The translations under genes and the position numbers were made by a program. Of a stretch of DNA of 64,000 nt, positions 36,984 through 47,067 are shown in pieces. This DNA is from Bacterioplanes sp. Its GTDB lineage: Bacteria; Pseudomonadota; Gammaproteobacteria; Pseudomonadales; Oceanobacteraceae. The number at the start of each line of letters is the position of its first letter. Position 1 is the first letter of the stretch. The notes beneath the pieces were generated by a model, which saw only the letters and a list, made by a program, of their open reading frames with translations, did not search any database and had not been told where the DNA came from. The stretch covers positions 62,001 to 126,000 of the forward strand of contig JACUUC010000002.1 of NCBI GenBank assembly GCA_014859445.1. Reading direction: 5' to 3'.

Positions 36984-38787
36984 TCGGTGTAGAGGGATCG
37001 GACGTTGCGGTTTTTGTGAGTTCTGTCAGCGTGGTTTCGGGATGTTCTTCCACGGGACGTTGTGGTGACGCCAGCAGATAACGAGTCGCTTTTAATAAGC
37101 TCTCACACACCAGTTGGGTATAGCCTTTATCGGTGATCAGCGAGGTGGCCATGGTGGGCGTAATCAGCCGATCACGAATCAGGCCATCAATACGATGATC
37201 CATGCGTTCAATGAAGTCAGATAGCTGCTGTTGTTGCTGTACAAACCGTTCTTCATGGTTATCGAGATCTGGATCGCGATGCAGCTGCTCCGCCAAAATC
37301 AATACATCGGCAATTTGATGGCGTAATTCTTGGTAGCTGGCCGCCATCGGTGCGTTATCACTTTCCAAATAGTGAATCAGGTTATCTTGTAGGTGCTTAA
37401 CGCCTTTGACGGCTTCAATAATGTGGAAGTTGGCGGCTCGAATATGGCGCAGTATCTCATCTTCACGCTTCAAGCTGTCATGCCGTGCCAAGGTAATAAA
37501 GGCAATGATGGCGGAATAGATCGGCTTGAGGCGATGTTGATAGGCTAGGTCCATTTGATTGCTGCTGCTATCACGGTGGGTAGAATCATCCTGTAGCTTC
37601 AGTTGCTGACGAAAATCGCTGGTGCGCCAGCCCATGCCGCGAATCATGGTATCGCGAGCGATACGAAATAGTCGAAGCGTTTCTTGCTGACTGACGGCAA
37701 TGGCCGCTTGGGGCGTTTGTAGGGCGGACTCATTCAGGTACTTAGGCTGTTTAACATCCTGTTCCGTCGCTTGAATAAGGCGTGGTAGCCAGCGAGTTAA
37801 TAGTGGAATGCAGGGCACCATCACCATCACCCCAATACCATTAAACAAGGTATGAAAAATGGCCAGCTTGAGCGTGTCGTTATGGATGATGCCGAACCAA
37901 TCGGCCAAGGCATCGACGGCGATGAGCAGTAATGGGAGTGACAACAGGGCAATGGCACCTGTCACGAAGTTAAAGATCACATGCCCCAGCGCCAATTGGC
38001 GACCGGCGGCATTCGCACTGACGCTGCCTATGAGCGCGGTGATCGTCGTTCCTACGTTAGCCCCAATGGCAATCGCCAGAGCGGCTAAATACCCGATTTG
38101 ATCAGCCGCCAGCGCCGTTAATATCAGTACCAAGGTCGCATGGCTCGATTGCATGATCACGGTCGCTACAATGCCAATCAGTAGATACAGCAATAACGCC
38201 GAAAAATCGTCGCTGCGACTGAAATCCAAGTTAATGACATCTTGAAAGGCGGTGAAGCCTTCTTTCATAAAATGAATGCCAAGAAACAGCAAGCCAATAC
38301 CAACTAAAACGTTACCGAGTCCTTGCCAGCGTGGGCGAGAATGGAACAGTAAGGCGACACCAAACACCAATAGCGGCATGGCATAGACATCGAGGCTGAC
38401 TTTTAAACCAAAGCCAGCAATCAGCCATGCTCCGGTGGTGGTGCCTAAGTTCGCACCAAAGATAATGCCCAATCCCGCTGCCAAGGGAATCAAACCCGCC
38501 GATAAAAAAGAAATGGTGAGCACCGAGACCAGTGAACTGGATTGCATGATGCTGGTGGTGATCACACCAAAAGACAGGGCTTTGAATCGAGTGTCCGTGC
38601 TGTTTTGCAAGATATGTTGTAACAGGCTACCACTGAGCAACTGAAAACCGCGCTCCAATGCCATCATGCCGAGTAGGAAAATGGCAACACCCGCCCCAAT
38701 CTGCTGAAAAGCAGGGCTTTGCCATAAGCCAAGTGCCAGTAGGAGCAACGCCGATGGAAGTAAAAACGGTTTTAGGGCACTGAGCAT
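36976..38787 (-). CDS. Na+/phosphate symporter with PhoU-like tail
   Basis: 603 residues from ATG 38787; the in-frame start at 38853 adds 22 residues unlike the family. Two Na/Pi-cotransporter repeats of about four to five membrane segments each, with the paired signatures ITTSIMQSSSLVSVL and GTTTGAWL in the first repeat and ATVIMQSSHATLVL and ANVGTTITALIG in the second. From ~360 on a soluble helical PhoU-like domain. Predicted to take up phosphate with Na+ across the inner membrane. Monocistronic. Confidence 0.88.
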   Translation of the reverse strand: MLSALKPFLLPSALLLLALGLWQSPAFQQIGAGVAIFLLGMMALERGFQLLSGSLLQHILQNSTDTRFKALSFGVITTSIMQSSSLVSVLTISFLSAGLIPLAAGLGIIFGANLGTTTGAWLIAGFGLKVSLDVYAMPLLVFGVALLFHSRPRWQGLGNVLVGIGLLFLGIHFMKEGFTAFQDVINLDFSRSDDFSALLLYLLIGIVATVIMQSSHATLVLILTALAADQIGYLAALAIAIGANVGTTITALIGSVSANAAGRQLALGHVIFNFVTGAIALLSLPLLLIAVDALADWFGIIHNDTLKLAIFHTLFNGIGVMVMVPCIPLLTRWLPRLIQATEQDVKQPKYLNESALQTPQAAIAVSQQETLRLFRIARDTMIRGMGWRTSDFRQQLKLQDDSTHRDSSSNQMDLAYQHRLKPIYSAIIAFITLARHDSLKREDEILRHIRAANFHIIEAVKGVKHLQDNLIHYLESDNAPMAASYQELRHQIADVLILAEQLHRDPDLDNHEERFVQQQQQLSDFIERMDHRIDGLIRDRLITPTMATSLITDKGYTQLVCESLLKATRYLLASPQRPVEEHPETTLTELTKTATSDPSTPTT

Positions 38788-38867
38788 TGAGTGGCAACAC
38801 CATGGATGCGTGAATCGGAAATGGGACAGCGGGCAACGTGACACAAGGTTCATCGCTGCCCTGACGA

Positions 38868-39863
38868 TTAGCCTAGCACAGATTGCTTGATCGGAGCGTG
38901 TTGTTCTGGGGCGAGGCGAGGACCAAACTGGCTGACCACTTGCGATGACGCTTTGCTCGCCAATTGTCCGGCACGAGCAAAATCATGGCCGTGTGTGATG
39001 GCATACAAGAAGGCACCGGCAAACATATCCCCGGCACCATTACTGTCTACCGGTGTGGTTGGGTTGGGGGCGATTTGATACTGCTGTTGTCCATCAAATG
39101 CCAGAGCACCTTGGCTGCCGCGGGTAATGACGAACGATTTTGCCACGGTTTGTAAATGGGCAATCGCGACCGTCAAATCATCGGTGTCGGCAAACAACTT
39201 GGCTTCTTGCTCATTGCAGAACAACAGATCGACACCAGCACCAATCATCTCGTTTAAGCCGTCTTTAAAAAACTGCACCATGGCTGGGTCTGAGAACGTG
39301 AGCGCGACTTTGATGCCATGCTGCTGCGCGGCCTCACGAACCTGAATGGCGGCGGCGCGAGAGGTCTCCGACGTGACTAAATAGCCTTCGATGTACACGT
39401 ACTGAGAGGCTTTTAATGCGTCAAAATGGATGTGTTGATGATGCAGGTCGGTGGTGATGCCTAAAAAGGTGTTCATGGTGCGTTCGGCATCGGGGGTAAT
39501 CATCACTAAGCACTTGCCTGTGGTGCCTTCGTCGCGTGTTCCTGTCATGTTGGTATCGACTCCGGCAGCGGTCAGGTCGGCGACATAAAAATCACCGGCT
39601 TCGTCGTTGGCCACATTGCAGGTATAAAATGTTTTTGCACCAAAATACGAGGCGCCAATGATGGTATTGGCCGCACTGCCGCCACACGCTCGTTTTTTCA
39701 ACTCGGAATGGGTCAGTAGTGTGTTCAAAAGCGCTTCGGATTGCGCTTCGTCAATCAGCGTCATCATCCCTTTTTGAATATTGGCCTTAGCAAAAAAATC
39801 GTCATTTACTTCAAATTCTTTGTCTACTAGGGCATTACCAATGCCATAAATATGGTAGCTCAT
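38868..39863 (-). CDS. PfkB-family sugar/nucleoside kinase (adenosine-kinase-like)
   Basis: 331 residues from ATG 39863 (MSYHIYGIGNALVD). Ribokinase fold: the N-terminal GGSAANTI substrate loop and the C-terminal anion hole DSNGAGDMFAG with catalytic Asp. The NALVD-x-E start and CGGSAANT arrangement are typical of the adenosine-kinase-like branch found in many gammaproteobacteria. Substrate cannot be fixed; adenosine would fit a genome with AhcY, which releases adenosine. Divergent from birA. Confidence 0.82.
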   Translation of the reverse strand: MSYHIYGIGNALVDKEFEVNDDFFAKANIQKGMMTLIDEAQSEALLNTLLTHSELKKRACGGSAANTIIGASYFGAKTFYTCNVANDEAGDFYVADLTAAGVDTNMTGTRDEGTTGKCLVMITPDAERTMNTFLGITTDLHHQHIHFDALKASQYVYIEGYLVTSETSRAAAIQVREAAQQHGIKVALTFSDPAMVQFFKDGLNEMIGAGVDLLFCNEQEAKLFADTDDLTVAIAHLQTVAKSFVITRGSQGALAFDGQQQYQIAPNPTTPVDSNGAGDMFAGAFLYAITHGHDFARAGQLASKASSQVVSQFGPRLAPEQHAPIKQSVLG

Positions 39864-39988
39864 GTCAGGTTCTCTAGGGTTGTCAATGGCGTCAGTGTAA
39901 CGGAATTTGTCGATGCTGGCATGGTTCTGCATAAAGCTCGGCATTGTGCGTGTCCTTGCGGTATATTGCGCAACAAAGGGAGGGCATC

Positions 39989-40945
39989 ATGTTAATCCAA
40001 ATTCTACAGCAATTGTCGGATGGTCAATTCCATTCAGGTGAGGCACTGGGGCAGGCGTTAGGTGTGAGTCGTGCTGCCGTCTGGAAACAGCTCAAAAAAC
40101 TGGATGATTATGATATTCCATACTCTTCAATCAAGGGTAAGGGGTATCGCTTGCAAGATCCGATCGAATTGTTGGATGCGGATCGAATCGAACACGCTTT
40201 GCAACAACGACTTGATCGTTTAGACATTTTACTGGACGTGGATTCCACCAATACCTATTTGATGCAACGCGCAGCCGATCACATGGGGCAGCGTTATGCG
40301 GTGTTGGCCGAAAAGCAACAACACGGGCGCGGTCGTCGTGGGCGGCAATGGGTCAGTCCGTTTGGTAAAAATATTTATTTGTCACTGTTAATGACGTTTC
40401 AGGGCGGTCTGCCAGCCTTAGCCGGTTTAAGTTTGGTCACGGCCATTGCCGTGGAGCGTACTTTAACTCGTTTAGGTATTGCTGAGGTGGGTTTGAAGTG
40501 GCCTAACGATGTCTACTTGCAAGGTAAAAAAGTGGCGGGCATCTTATTAGAAGTGACCGGTGAGTATCAGGATCACTGCCAGGTCGTCATGGGTATTGGT
40601 CTTAATGTCGCCTTGAATGAACGCGATGCCGCCAGTATCGAACAGCCTTGGACGGCGTTGCGTGCCGTGGCTCCAGATTTGTCACGCAACGACCTGGCCG
40701 CGGTGTTGTTAGACGAATTACTGCTGGCGGTGACGACATTTCAGCGAGAAGGTTTTGCTCCCTTGCAGCAGCAATGGACGGATGCCGATATTTTTCATGA
40801 AAAAACAGTGCGTATTATTGCCCCTGGCCACGAAAAAATTGGGGTGGTGAAAGGGGTGAATCGTAAGGGTGAACTCTTGCTGCGCACCGAGGCCGGAATG
40901 GAAGTTATCAGTGCAGGAGAGCTCAGTGTCCGTGCTGTTGATTGA
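39989..40945 (+). CDS. birA: Biotin operon repressor / biotin-protein ligase
   Basis: 318 residues from ATG 39989, preceded by AGGGAGGG. N-terminal winged helix (about 1-60: ALGQALGVSRAAVWKQLKKL), then the ligase domain with GRGRRGRQWVSP (biotinyl-AMP loop), KWPNDVY and KKVAGILLE, and a C-terminal SH3-like part. Attaches biotin to acetyl-CoA carboxylase and represses biotin genes. The end overlaps coaX by 20 bp, as in Pseudomonas. Confidence 0.95.
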   Translation: MLIQILQQLSDGQFHSGEALGQALGVSRAAVWKQLKKLDDYDIPYSSIKGKGYRLQDPIELLDADRIEHALQQRLDRLDILLDVDSTNTYLMQRAADHMGQRYAVLAEKQQHGRGRRGRQWVSPFGKNIYLSLLMTFQGGLPALAGLSLVTAIAVERTLTRLGIAEVGLKWPNDVYLQGKKVAGILLEVTGEYQDHCQVVMGIGLNVALNERDAASIEQPWTALRAVAPDLSRNDLAAVLLDELLLAVTTFQREGFAPLQQQWTDADIFHEKTVRIIAPGHEKIGVVKGVNRKGELLLRTEAGMEVISAGELSVRAVD

Positions 40946-41636
40946 TGCGGGTAATACGCGCATTAAATGGCGTTATACGAATCAGAACCTGACTTTGCAG
41001 GGAGCTTGTCTGCATCATGAGGTGGCTGCGCAGGTGTGGCCAAGCCCCATCGAGCAAGTCGTGGTGGCGAGTGTGCGCAGTAACGATGCGCTAGCGCAGC
41101 ACTTGCAACAACAGTTTAATGTGAACATCGAGTGGTTGCGCGAGCCTTATCTGCATCATTCGCGTTTTCGTCATTGCTATGCGCAGCCACAACGCTTAGG
41201 TGTTGATCGTTGGTTGGCGATGCTGGGCGCCATGGAGCGTACTCAAAAAGCGTGTGTGGTGGTTGATGCAGGCACCGCACTGACCATCGACGTCGTTGAT
41301 AGTAACGGCCGCCATCAAGGTGGGTATATCGTACCTGGTCTAGCCATGGCGCAAGCCGCCTTATTTCAGCAGACTGAGCGCGTTCGTCCATTTGAGGACG
41401 AGCAGATACAGCACCATATTGCGTTAGGATGTGATACGTTAGCGTGCGTTAGTGCCGGCATTCGTCGTCAACACTTGGCCTTGTTGCAATCCATGGCAGC
41501 AGAGTATCCCGAACACGATTGGTTGATCAGTGGTGGCGACGGTGAGTGGTTGGCGAGTGCGATGGAGCGCGACTATTATCCCGACTTGGTATTTGAAGGT
41601 ATGGAATCCTTATGCGTTGGATCTTTTTCTCGTTAG
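40926..41636 (+). CDS. coaX: Type III pantothenate kinase
   Basis: 236 residues from GTG 40926, chosen because AGGAG lies 6-7 bases upstream and the family begins with LLIDAGNTRIKWR. First step of coenzyme A synthesis. Motifs: DAGNT phosphate loop at the start, GVDRWLAMLGA mid-protein, VVDAGTALTIDVV and GGYIVPGLAM. Starts inside birA and ends 25 bp inside the next gene, a compact three-gene operon conserved in pseudomonads. Confidence 0.93.
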   Translation: MSVLLIDAGNTRIKWRYTNQNLTLQGACLHHEVAAQVWPSPIEQVVVASVRSNDALAQHLQQQFNVNIEWLREPYLHHSRFRHCYAQPQRLGVDRWLAMLGAMERTQKACVVVDAGTALTIDVVDSNGRHQGGYIVPGLAMAQAALFQQTERVRPFEDEQIQHHIALGCDTLACVSAGIRRQHLALLQSMAAEYPEHDWLISGGDGEWLASAMERDYYPDLVFEGMESLCVGSFSR

Positions 41637-42274
41637 TGTTTGGTAATTTACTGTTGTTGGCGATGTTCTGGCAGCAACCTGCCGCGCCAGCACCGGCGGC
41701 GGCGATTCAAATCCCGAATCACAGTCAGCGTTTGCAGCTGACCTCAGAAATGACGGCATTGACCCCAAGGGTGACTCGAGAGTCCGGGAGCGCACCTTCT
41801 GTCGCCACGTGTTATGCGGCGGGGCCATTTGTTGATGAAATCGATGCGCGTCATTTGCAAGCGCGATCGGCGGCGCTGAATTTTACCGCTACTATTTTTA
41901 GCTTGGAAAAATCCAGTGATCGACCTAGTGAGCATTGGGTGCATATCCCTCCTCGGTCAAGTCGTGACGCGGCGATGCGATTATTGCGAGAGTTGCAGGG
42001 GCGTAATATTGATAGTTACATTATTACTCAAGGCGAGTTGGCAGATGGCATTTCTTTGGGTTTATTTCGAGTCGAAGCATCCGCTAAGAAGGTGCAAAGT
42101 GACCTACAAGCCTTGGGTTACGCGGCTGAGATTCGTGTGGTGAATGATACCCAAAAAGAGTATTGGGTCGAAATTACCGAGTCGGCACAACTGAACGAGC
42201 GACTGCGCGAACGAATTCGAGCAAGCGATCAACAAATTCGCTGGGAATTGATTGAGTGTCGTCGTGAGCGCTGA
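41612..42274 (+). CDS. SPOR-domain-like membrane-anchored protein
   Basis: 220 residues. N-terminal signal anchor (about 2-18: WIFFSLVFGNLLLLAMFW) followed by a Pro/Ala linker. The C-terminal half (~130-200) resembles a SPOR peptidoglycan-binding repeat: WVHIPPRSSRDAAMRLLRELQ and SLGLFRVEASAKKVQSDL. The birA-coaX-SPOR-tRNA order is that of Pseudomonas (PA4278 position). Probably binds septal peptidoglycan; function otherwise unknown. Confidence 0.75.
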   Translation: MRWIFFSLVFGNLLLLAMFWQQPAAPAPAAAIQIPNHSQRLQLTSEMTALTPRVTRESGSAPSVATCYAAGPFVDEIDARHLQARSAALNFTATIFSLEKSSDRPSEHWVHIPPRSSRDAAMRLLRELQGRNIDSYIITQGELADGISLGLFRVEASAKKVQSDLQALGYAAEIRVVNDTQKEYWVEITESAQLNERLRERIRASDQQIRWELIECRRER

Positions 42275-42275
42275 T

Positions 42276-42342
42276 ATTTTTTATCTAAGTTGATAAAAAA
42301 TAAGCAAAAAAGGTTGACAGGGTAGACGCACCTCAAGATAAT
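42276..42342 (+). promoter_or_regulatory. Strong promoter with UP-like region for tRNA-tuf operon
   Basis: TTGACA at 42314-42319 and GATAAT at 42337-42342 with 17-nt spacing, followed by a G+C-rich discriminator (ACGCGCC) typical of stringently controlled stable-RNA promoters. Directly upstream lies an A/T-only stretch: the 10-bp inverted repeat ATTTTTTATC / GATAAAAAAT (42276-42301) and AAAAAAGG, which would fit an UP element and also a terminator-like hairpin for the preceding gene. Confidence 0.75.
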
Positions 42343-42354
42343 ACGCGCCACTTC

Positions 42355-42438
42355 GGTGGGGTTCCCGAGCGGCCAAAGGGATCAGACTGTAAATCTGACG
42401 CGAAAGCTTCGCTGGTTCGAATCCAGCTCCCACCACCA
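42355..42438 (+). tRNA. tRNA-Tyr (anticodon GTA)
   Basis: 84 nt with encoded CCA. Acceptor GGTGGGG pairs with TCCCACC (last pair G-T). The anticodon loop CTGTAAA puts GTA at 42389-42391, and a long variable arm is present as expected for Tyr. T arm GCTGG-TTCGAAT-CCAGC. Confidence 0.97.
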
Positions 42439-42444
42439 TTTTCA

Positions 42445-42468
42445 AATCAACCGCAGGATGGGTTGATT
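42445..42468 (+). other. Hairpin between tRNA-Tyr and tRNA-Gly
   Basis: AATCAACC (42445-42452) and GGTTGATT (42461-42468) form a perfect 8-bp stem with an 8-nt loop. No T-run follows; it is probably a processing or spacer structure of the polycistronic tRNA precursor. Confidence 0.5.
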
Positions 42469-42524
42469 GAGCAGGCAGGAATCTGCAAGGCCATTGAACA
42501 GGTCACTGCTCGGTAGACGAGTGT

Positions 42525-42598
<74 letters not shown>

Positions 42599-42604
42599 AA
42601 ATTA

Positions 42605-42680
<76 letters not shown>

Positions 42681-42764
42681 TTATGTTGTCTAAAAGGTGG
42701 GCCTTGGGTCTGCCTTTTTGTGCATCTATTAATCCGAAAACCACTGGCATAAAGAGACAGAGTT

Positions 42765-43988
42765 ATGGCTAAGGCAGCATTTGAACGTAACAAGCCGCAC
42801 GTAAACGTAGGTACTATTGGTCACGTTGACCATGGTAAAACCACTTTGACCGCCGCACTGACCCGTGTTTGTGCCGAAGTATGGGGCGGCGCAGCCGTTG
42901 CCTTCGACGGTATCGATAACGCTCCAGAAGAGCGTGAGCGTGGTATCACGATTTCAACGTCACACGTTGAATACGAATCACCAAACCGTCACTACGCACA
43001 CGTAGACTGCCCAGGACACGCGGATTATGTTAAAAACATGATCACCGGTGCTGCTCAGATGGACGGCGCAATCTTAGTATGTGGTTCAACTGACGGCCCA
43101 ATGCCGCAGACGCGTGAACACATCTTGTTGTCCCGTCAGGTAGGTGTACCGTACATCGTTGTGTTCTTGAACAAAGCTGACTTGCTGGCAGAAGATTGCG
43201 GCGGTGCTGATTCTGAAGAATACGCAGAGATGTTGGAACTGGTTGAAATGGAATTGCGTGATCTGTTGTCAGAATACGACTTCCCAGGTGATGACACGCC
43301 AATCATCCCAGGTTCTGCATTGATGGCTCTGAATGGCGAAGACGACAACGAAATGGGTACCACTGCGGTACGTAAACTGGTTGAAACTCTGGACACTTAC
43401 ATTCCTGAGCCAGAGCGTGCTATCGACGGTGCATTCTTGCTGCCAATCGAAGACGTATTCTCGATCCAAGGTCGTGGTACGGTTGTTACTGGTCGTGTTG
43501 AGCGTGGTATCGTTCGTACGGGTGAAGAGATTGCCATCATTGGTATCAAAGAGACCATCAAAACTACCTGTACTGGTGTTGAGATGTTCCGTAAGATTCT
43601 GGACGAAGGCCGTGCTGGTGAGAACGTAGGTGTTCTGCTGCGTGGTACTAAACGTGACGAAGTAGAGCGTGGTCAAGTATTGGCGAAGCCAGGTTCAATC
43701 ACTCCTCACACCAAGTTCGAATCAGAAGTCTACGTGTTGGGTAAAGACGAAGGTGGTCGTCACACGCCATTCTTCAAAGGTTACCGTCCACAGTTCTACT
43801 TCCGTACGACTGACGTAACGGGTGCTGTAGAATTGCCAGCTGGCGTAGAAATGGTTATGCCAGGCGATAACGTACAATTGACTGTGACTCTGATCGCGCC
43901 AATCGCGATGGACGAAGGTCTGCGTTTCGCGATCCGTGAAGGTGGTCGTACTGTTGGTGCAGGCGTTGTAGCAAAAATCATTGCTTAA
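42765..43988 (+). CDS. tuf: Elongation factor Tu (copy 1)
   Basis: 407 residues, a little longer than E. coli EF-Tu (394) because of an acidic insertion near [10 protein letters not shown]. GTPase motifs [21 protein letters not shown] and NKAD, all intact. Delivers aminoacyl-tRNA to the ribosome. Co-transcribed with three tRNAs. Bases 42780-43942 appear identical to the second copy at 61656-62879, but the last 45 bp differ at many positions and the protein ends AKIIA instead of AKIVE. Confidence 0.98.
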   Translation: MAKAAFERNKPHVNVGTIGHVDHGKTTLTAALTRVCAEVWGGAAVAFDGIDNAPEERERGITISTSHVEYESPNRHYAHVDCPGHADYVKNMITGAAQMDGAILVCGSTDGPMPQTREHILLSRQVGVPYIVVFLNKADLLAEDCGGADSEEYAEMLELVEMELRDLLSEYDFPGDDTPIIPGSALMALNGEDDNEMGTTAVRKLVETLDTYIPEPERAIDGAFLLPIEDVFSIQGRGTVVTGRVERGIVRTGEEIAIIGIKETIKTTCTGVEMFRKILDEGRAGENVGVLLRGTKRDEVERGQVLAKPGSITPHTKFESEVYVLGKDEGGRHTPFFKGYRPQFYFRTTDVTGAVELPAGVEMVMPGDNVQLTVTLIAPIAMDEGLRFAIREGGRTVGAGVVAKIIA

Positions 43989-44001
43989 TAGCGTTTGAAC
44001 G

Positions 44002-44029
44002 AAAAAGCCGGGCGATGCCCGGCTTTTTT
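44002..44029 (+). terminator. Rho-independent terminator after tuf copy 1
   Basis: AAAAAGCCGGGC-gat-GCCCGGCTTTTTT: a 12-bp stem with a three-base loop, T-run on the plus strand. The complementary A-run means it could also work weakly on the minus strand. Confidence 0.92.
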
Positions 44030-44071
44030 GTGCCTGTTTTTCGGGTTAGGTCATTGGCCAAATTCGCGGCG

Positions 44072-44106
44072 AAAAAAAACCCCAATCACACAAGGTGTTG
44101 GGGTTT
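44072..44106 (-). terminator. Rho-independent terminator of fusA2
   Basis: Stem AAACCCCAA / TTGGGGTTT with an inner ACAC/GTGT extension. On the minus strand it is followed by a run of T, placed 15 bp after the fusA2 stop. Confidence 0.85.
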
Positions 44107-44121
44107 ATGGTAAAGCGCTAA

Positions 44122-46209
44122 TTACTTAGCGGCTTTACGAGCCTTGGCTTCTGCAATGACTTTCTCAGATACGTTTGCCGGGCAGGCTGAGTAGTGAGAA
44201 AACTCCATTGAGAACTGACCACGACCGGAAGTCATGGTACGCAAGTGGCCGATGTAACCAAACATCTCTGACAGTGGAACGTCGGCTTTAACACGAACGC
44301 CGGTCAAACCCGCTTCTTGATCTTTGATCATGCCGCGACGACGGTTCAAGTCACCAATCACATCACCAACGTGATCTTCAGGCGTGAATACATCCACTTT
44401 CATGATCGGTTCGAGTAGCTGAGGGCCAGCTTTCGGCATTGACTGACGGAATGCACCTTTGGCAGCGATTTCAAAGGCAATCGCCGATGAGTCAACTGCG
44501 TGGTAAGCACCATCAAACAGTTCTACTTCAACGTCAAGGACAGGGAAGCCTGCCAATGGGCCTTCGGCCATCATGCCAGCAAAGCCTTTCTCGATGGCAG
44601 GGTAAAATTCCTTAGGAACGTTACCACCGACAACCGTTGATGTGAATTTGAAGCCGGAGTTTTGCTCACCAGGCTTGATGCGGTAGTCGATCTTACCATA
44701 TTGACCAGAACCACCAGATTGCTTCTTGTGGGTGTAGCTGTCTTCAATCGGTAGAGTGATGGTTTCGCGATAAGCCACTTGTGGCTGACCAACAACCAAT
44801 TCAACACCGTAGGTGCGCTTTAAGATATCCACTTTAATATCTAAGTGCAGTTCACCCATGCCTTTCAGGATGGTTTCGCCGGAGTCTTCATCCGTTTCAA
44901 CTTGGAAGGTAGGATCTTCTGCAACCATTTTACCAATGGCGATACCCATCTTGTCGACGGAGCCTTTGTCTTTTGGTTGTACTGCAATCGAGATAACTGG
45001 CGCTGGGAACACCATCGCTTCCAGTGTGCACTCGTGCTTTGGATCGCACAGTGTGTGACCGGTTTGCACGTTTTTCATACCAACGATAGCAATAATGTCA
45101 CCCGCTTGTGCGTAATCAATTTCATTACGATCATTGGCGTGCATTTCAACCATGCGGCCTACGCGCTCGGTTTTGCCAGTAAAGCTGTTCAGGATGGTGT
45201 CACCCTTGCGCAGTTTGCCAGAATAGATGCGTACGAAGGTTAGGGCGCCGAAACGGTCGTCCATGATCTTGAAGGCCAGTGCGCGCAGTGGTTCGTCGGC
45301 CGAAACAATGGCTTTCTTACCTGTCGGGTTGCCTTCTTCGTCCGTCAGATCCTGTGGATCGACTTCGGTAGGTGATGGCAAGTAATCCACAACGGCATCC
45401 AATACCAATTGCATGCCTTTGTTTTTAAAGGCCGAGCCGCAGTAGGTTGGGAAGAACTGTAACGTGCGAGTACCTTCACGGATGCAGCGCTTGATGTCGT
45501 CCATTGAAGGCTCGGTGCCTTCTTCTAGATATTCCATCAATAAATCTTCATCGACTTCTAGTGCAGTTTCGATGAGTTGCTCACGGTACATTTCAACGTC
45601 GTCAGCCATGTCGGCTGGGATGTCAGTGGCGGTGTAGTTTTCTGGTAAACCAGTTTCGTCCCAAACAAACGCTTGGCGAGTCAAAAGATCAACCACGCCA
45701 ACAAATTCGTCTTCACGGCCAATTGGTAGAACCATGATTAATGGGCGGGCGCCCAATACTTTCTGAACTTGTTCGGTAACGCGGAAGAAGTCAGCACCAA
45801 TACGATCCAGTTTGTTAACAAAGATCAAGCGAGCAACTTCTGATTCGTTGGCATAGCGCCAGTTGGTCTCAGATTGAGGCTCAACGCCGCCTGAGCCACA
45901 GAATACACCGATACCGCCGTCCAGTACTTTCAATGAACGATACACTTCTACGGTAAAGTCAACGTGTCCTGGGGTGTCGATCACGTTGAAGCGGTGTCCT
46001 TTCCAAAAGCAACTCACGGCTGCTGATTGAATGGTAATACCGCGTTCAGCTTCTTGTTCCATGAAGTCGGTAGTGGATTCACCTTCGTGGGTTTCGCCCA
46101 GTTTGTGAATTTTACCCGTTAGCTTAAGAATGCGCTCGGTGGTGGTGGTTTTGCCGGCATCAACGTGAGCGAAGATACCAATGTTTCTATATAAGGATAA
46201 GTCAGTCAT
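44122..46209 (-). CDS. fusA2: Elongation factor G paralogue (EF-G2)
   Basis: 695 residues, complete, five EF-G domains. GTPase motifs [23 protein letters not shown] and [11 protein letters not shown] are intact. It differs clearly from the operon EF-G (fusA at 59534), for example YRNIGIF- versus YRNIGIC- and a Lys/Ala-rich tail. Gammaproteobacterial EF-G2-type paralogues generally serve specialised or less-understood roles in elongation or recycling. It is inserted in reverse between tuf copy 1 and tRNA-Trp, where Pseudomonas has no gene, and has its own terminator. Confidence 0.93.
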   Translation of the reverse strand: MTDLSLYRNIGIFAHVDAGKTTTTERILKLTGKIHKLGETHEGESTTDFMEQEAERGITIQSAAVSCFWKGHRFNVIDTPGHVDFTVEVYRSLKVLDGGIGVFCGSGGVEPQSETNWRYANESEVARLIFVNKLDRIGADFFRVTEQVQKVLGARPLIMVLPIGREDEFVGVVDLLTRQAFVWDETGLPENYTATDIPADMADDVEMYREQLIETALEVDEDLLMEYLEEGTEPSMDDIKRCIREGTRTLQFFPTYCGSAFKNKGMQLVLDAVVDYLPSPTEVDPQDLTDEEGNPTGKKAIVSADEPLRALAFKIMDDRFGALTFVRIYSGKLRKGDTILNSFTGKTERVGRMVEMHANDRNEIDYAQAGDIIAIVGMKNVQTGHTLCDPKHECTLEAMVFPAPVISIAVQPKDKGSVDKMGIAIGKMVAEDPTFQVETDEDSGETILKGMGELHLDIKVDILKRTYGVELVVGQPQVAYRETITLPIEDSYTHKKQSGGSGQYGKIDYRIKPGEQNSGFKFTSTVVGGNVPKEFYPAIEKGFAGMMAEGPLAGFPVLDVEVELFDGAYHAVDSSAIAFEIAAKGAFRQSMPKAGPQLLEPIMKVDVFTPEDHVGDVIGDLNRRRGMIKDQEAGLTGVRVKADVPLSEMFGYIGHLRTMTSGRGQFSMEFSHYSACPANVSEKVIAEAKARKAAK

Positions 46210-46559
46210 AAAGTACTCAATTTCAGAGGTCTTGAATCGCGCGTCATTCTACAGCTTTTTGCTCAAATTTTTAGTCTATTTATGAAAGAAAATGCAGAAA
46301 AGACACGAATTGGCTTCGGATGAGCGAATACAAACGGTCGATTGGGGAATTGCCTTAGAAAAAAGAGAAGAAAATCAATCATGATCAGCAATCGATAGAA
46401 TATGTTGGCGTTTGCTGTGGTTTCTGCTATTTTGCATATCCTACTGACGACGGTGCATTACATTTCCATGGATTCATTGAAATAAATGCAGTTTTTAGTT
46501 GGTAGGGGTTGTAATAAGTTTGGTTTGCTGTATATTTCGCCCCCCAAATTGAGTGTATT
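46210..46559. promoter_or_regulatory. Divergent region between fusA2 and tRNA-Trp
   Basis: 350 bp without a gene. Toward tRNA-Trp: TTGTAA (46509-46514), 16-nt spacer, TATATT (46531-46536), then a C-rich discriminator before the tRNA at 46560. Toward fusA2: a plausible -10 TAGAAT (minus strand, 46246-46251) with a G+C-rich discriminator but no clear -35. The middle (46310-46440) shows nothing I recognise. Confidence 0.55.
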
Positions 46560-46635
46560 AGGCCAGTAGTTCAATTGGTAGAGCGTCGGTCTCCAAAACC
46601 GAAAGTTGGGGGTTCGAGTCCCTCCTGGCCTGCCA
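46560..46635 (+). tRNA. tRNA-Trp (anticodon CCA)
   Basis: 76 nt with encoded CCA. Acceptor AGGCCAG / CTGGCCT, anticodon stem TCGGT/ACCGA with loop CTCCAAA (CCA at 46593-46595). Leads the secE-nusG transcript, 49 bp before secE, as in Pseudomonas and E. coli relatives. Confidence 0.97.
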
Positions 46636-46684
46636 AAATTCATGAGTGGCAGCTTCGGCTGCCATTTTTGGCTTCTAGGGAATA

Positions 46685-47056
46685 ATGATGAGTACCGAAA
46701 GCAACGCACGTAAGTCGCCACTCGATGTCGCGAAGTGGTTATTGGCTATTGCCTTGTTTGCTGCCGCAGTCGTGGGTAATTACCTCTATTCTGATGCGGT
46801 TTTCTTATACCGCCTGTTGGCGGTTCTTGCGCTTTCCTTGATGAGTTTTGGCGTTGCCTTAACCACTGTCAAGGGTCGTAGCTTCTTGGTGTTGTTGAAA
46901 GAAGCCAACATTGAGCGACGCAAGGTTATTTGGCCAACTCGCCAAGAGACTACGCAGACCACGATGATTGTTGTGGCTGTGGTGATTTTTATGGCGCTGG
47001 TGCTGTGGGGTTTAGATAGCCTGCTGGGCTGGATTGTATCGCTGCTGATAGGTTGA
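46685..47056 (+). CDS. secE: Preprotein translocase subunit SecE
   Basis: 123 residues with three membrane segments (about 15-32, 39-57, 92-118), the gammaproteobacterial form. The conserved cytoplasmic amphipathic helix before the last segment contains [17 protein letters not shown]. Two adjacent ATGs (46685 and 46688) are equally possible. Part of the SecYEG channel. A short gap leads to nusG. Confidence 0.96.
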   Translation: MMSTESNARKSPLDVAKWLLAIALFAAAVVGNYLYSDAVFLYRLLAVLALSLMSFGVALTTVKGRSFLVLLKEANIERRKVIWPTRQETTQTTMIVVAVVIFMALVLWGLDSLLGWIVSLLIG

Positions 47057-47067
47057 GGAGTCCGAGT

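Noticed and set aside
43042-43676. Long open frames on the opposite strand of tuf
   Set aside because: Shadow frames from strong codon bias; they recur identically in the second tuf copy and lack ribosome sites and homology.
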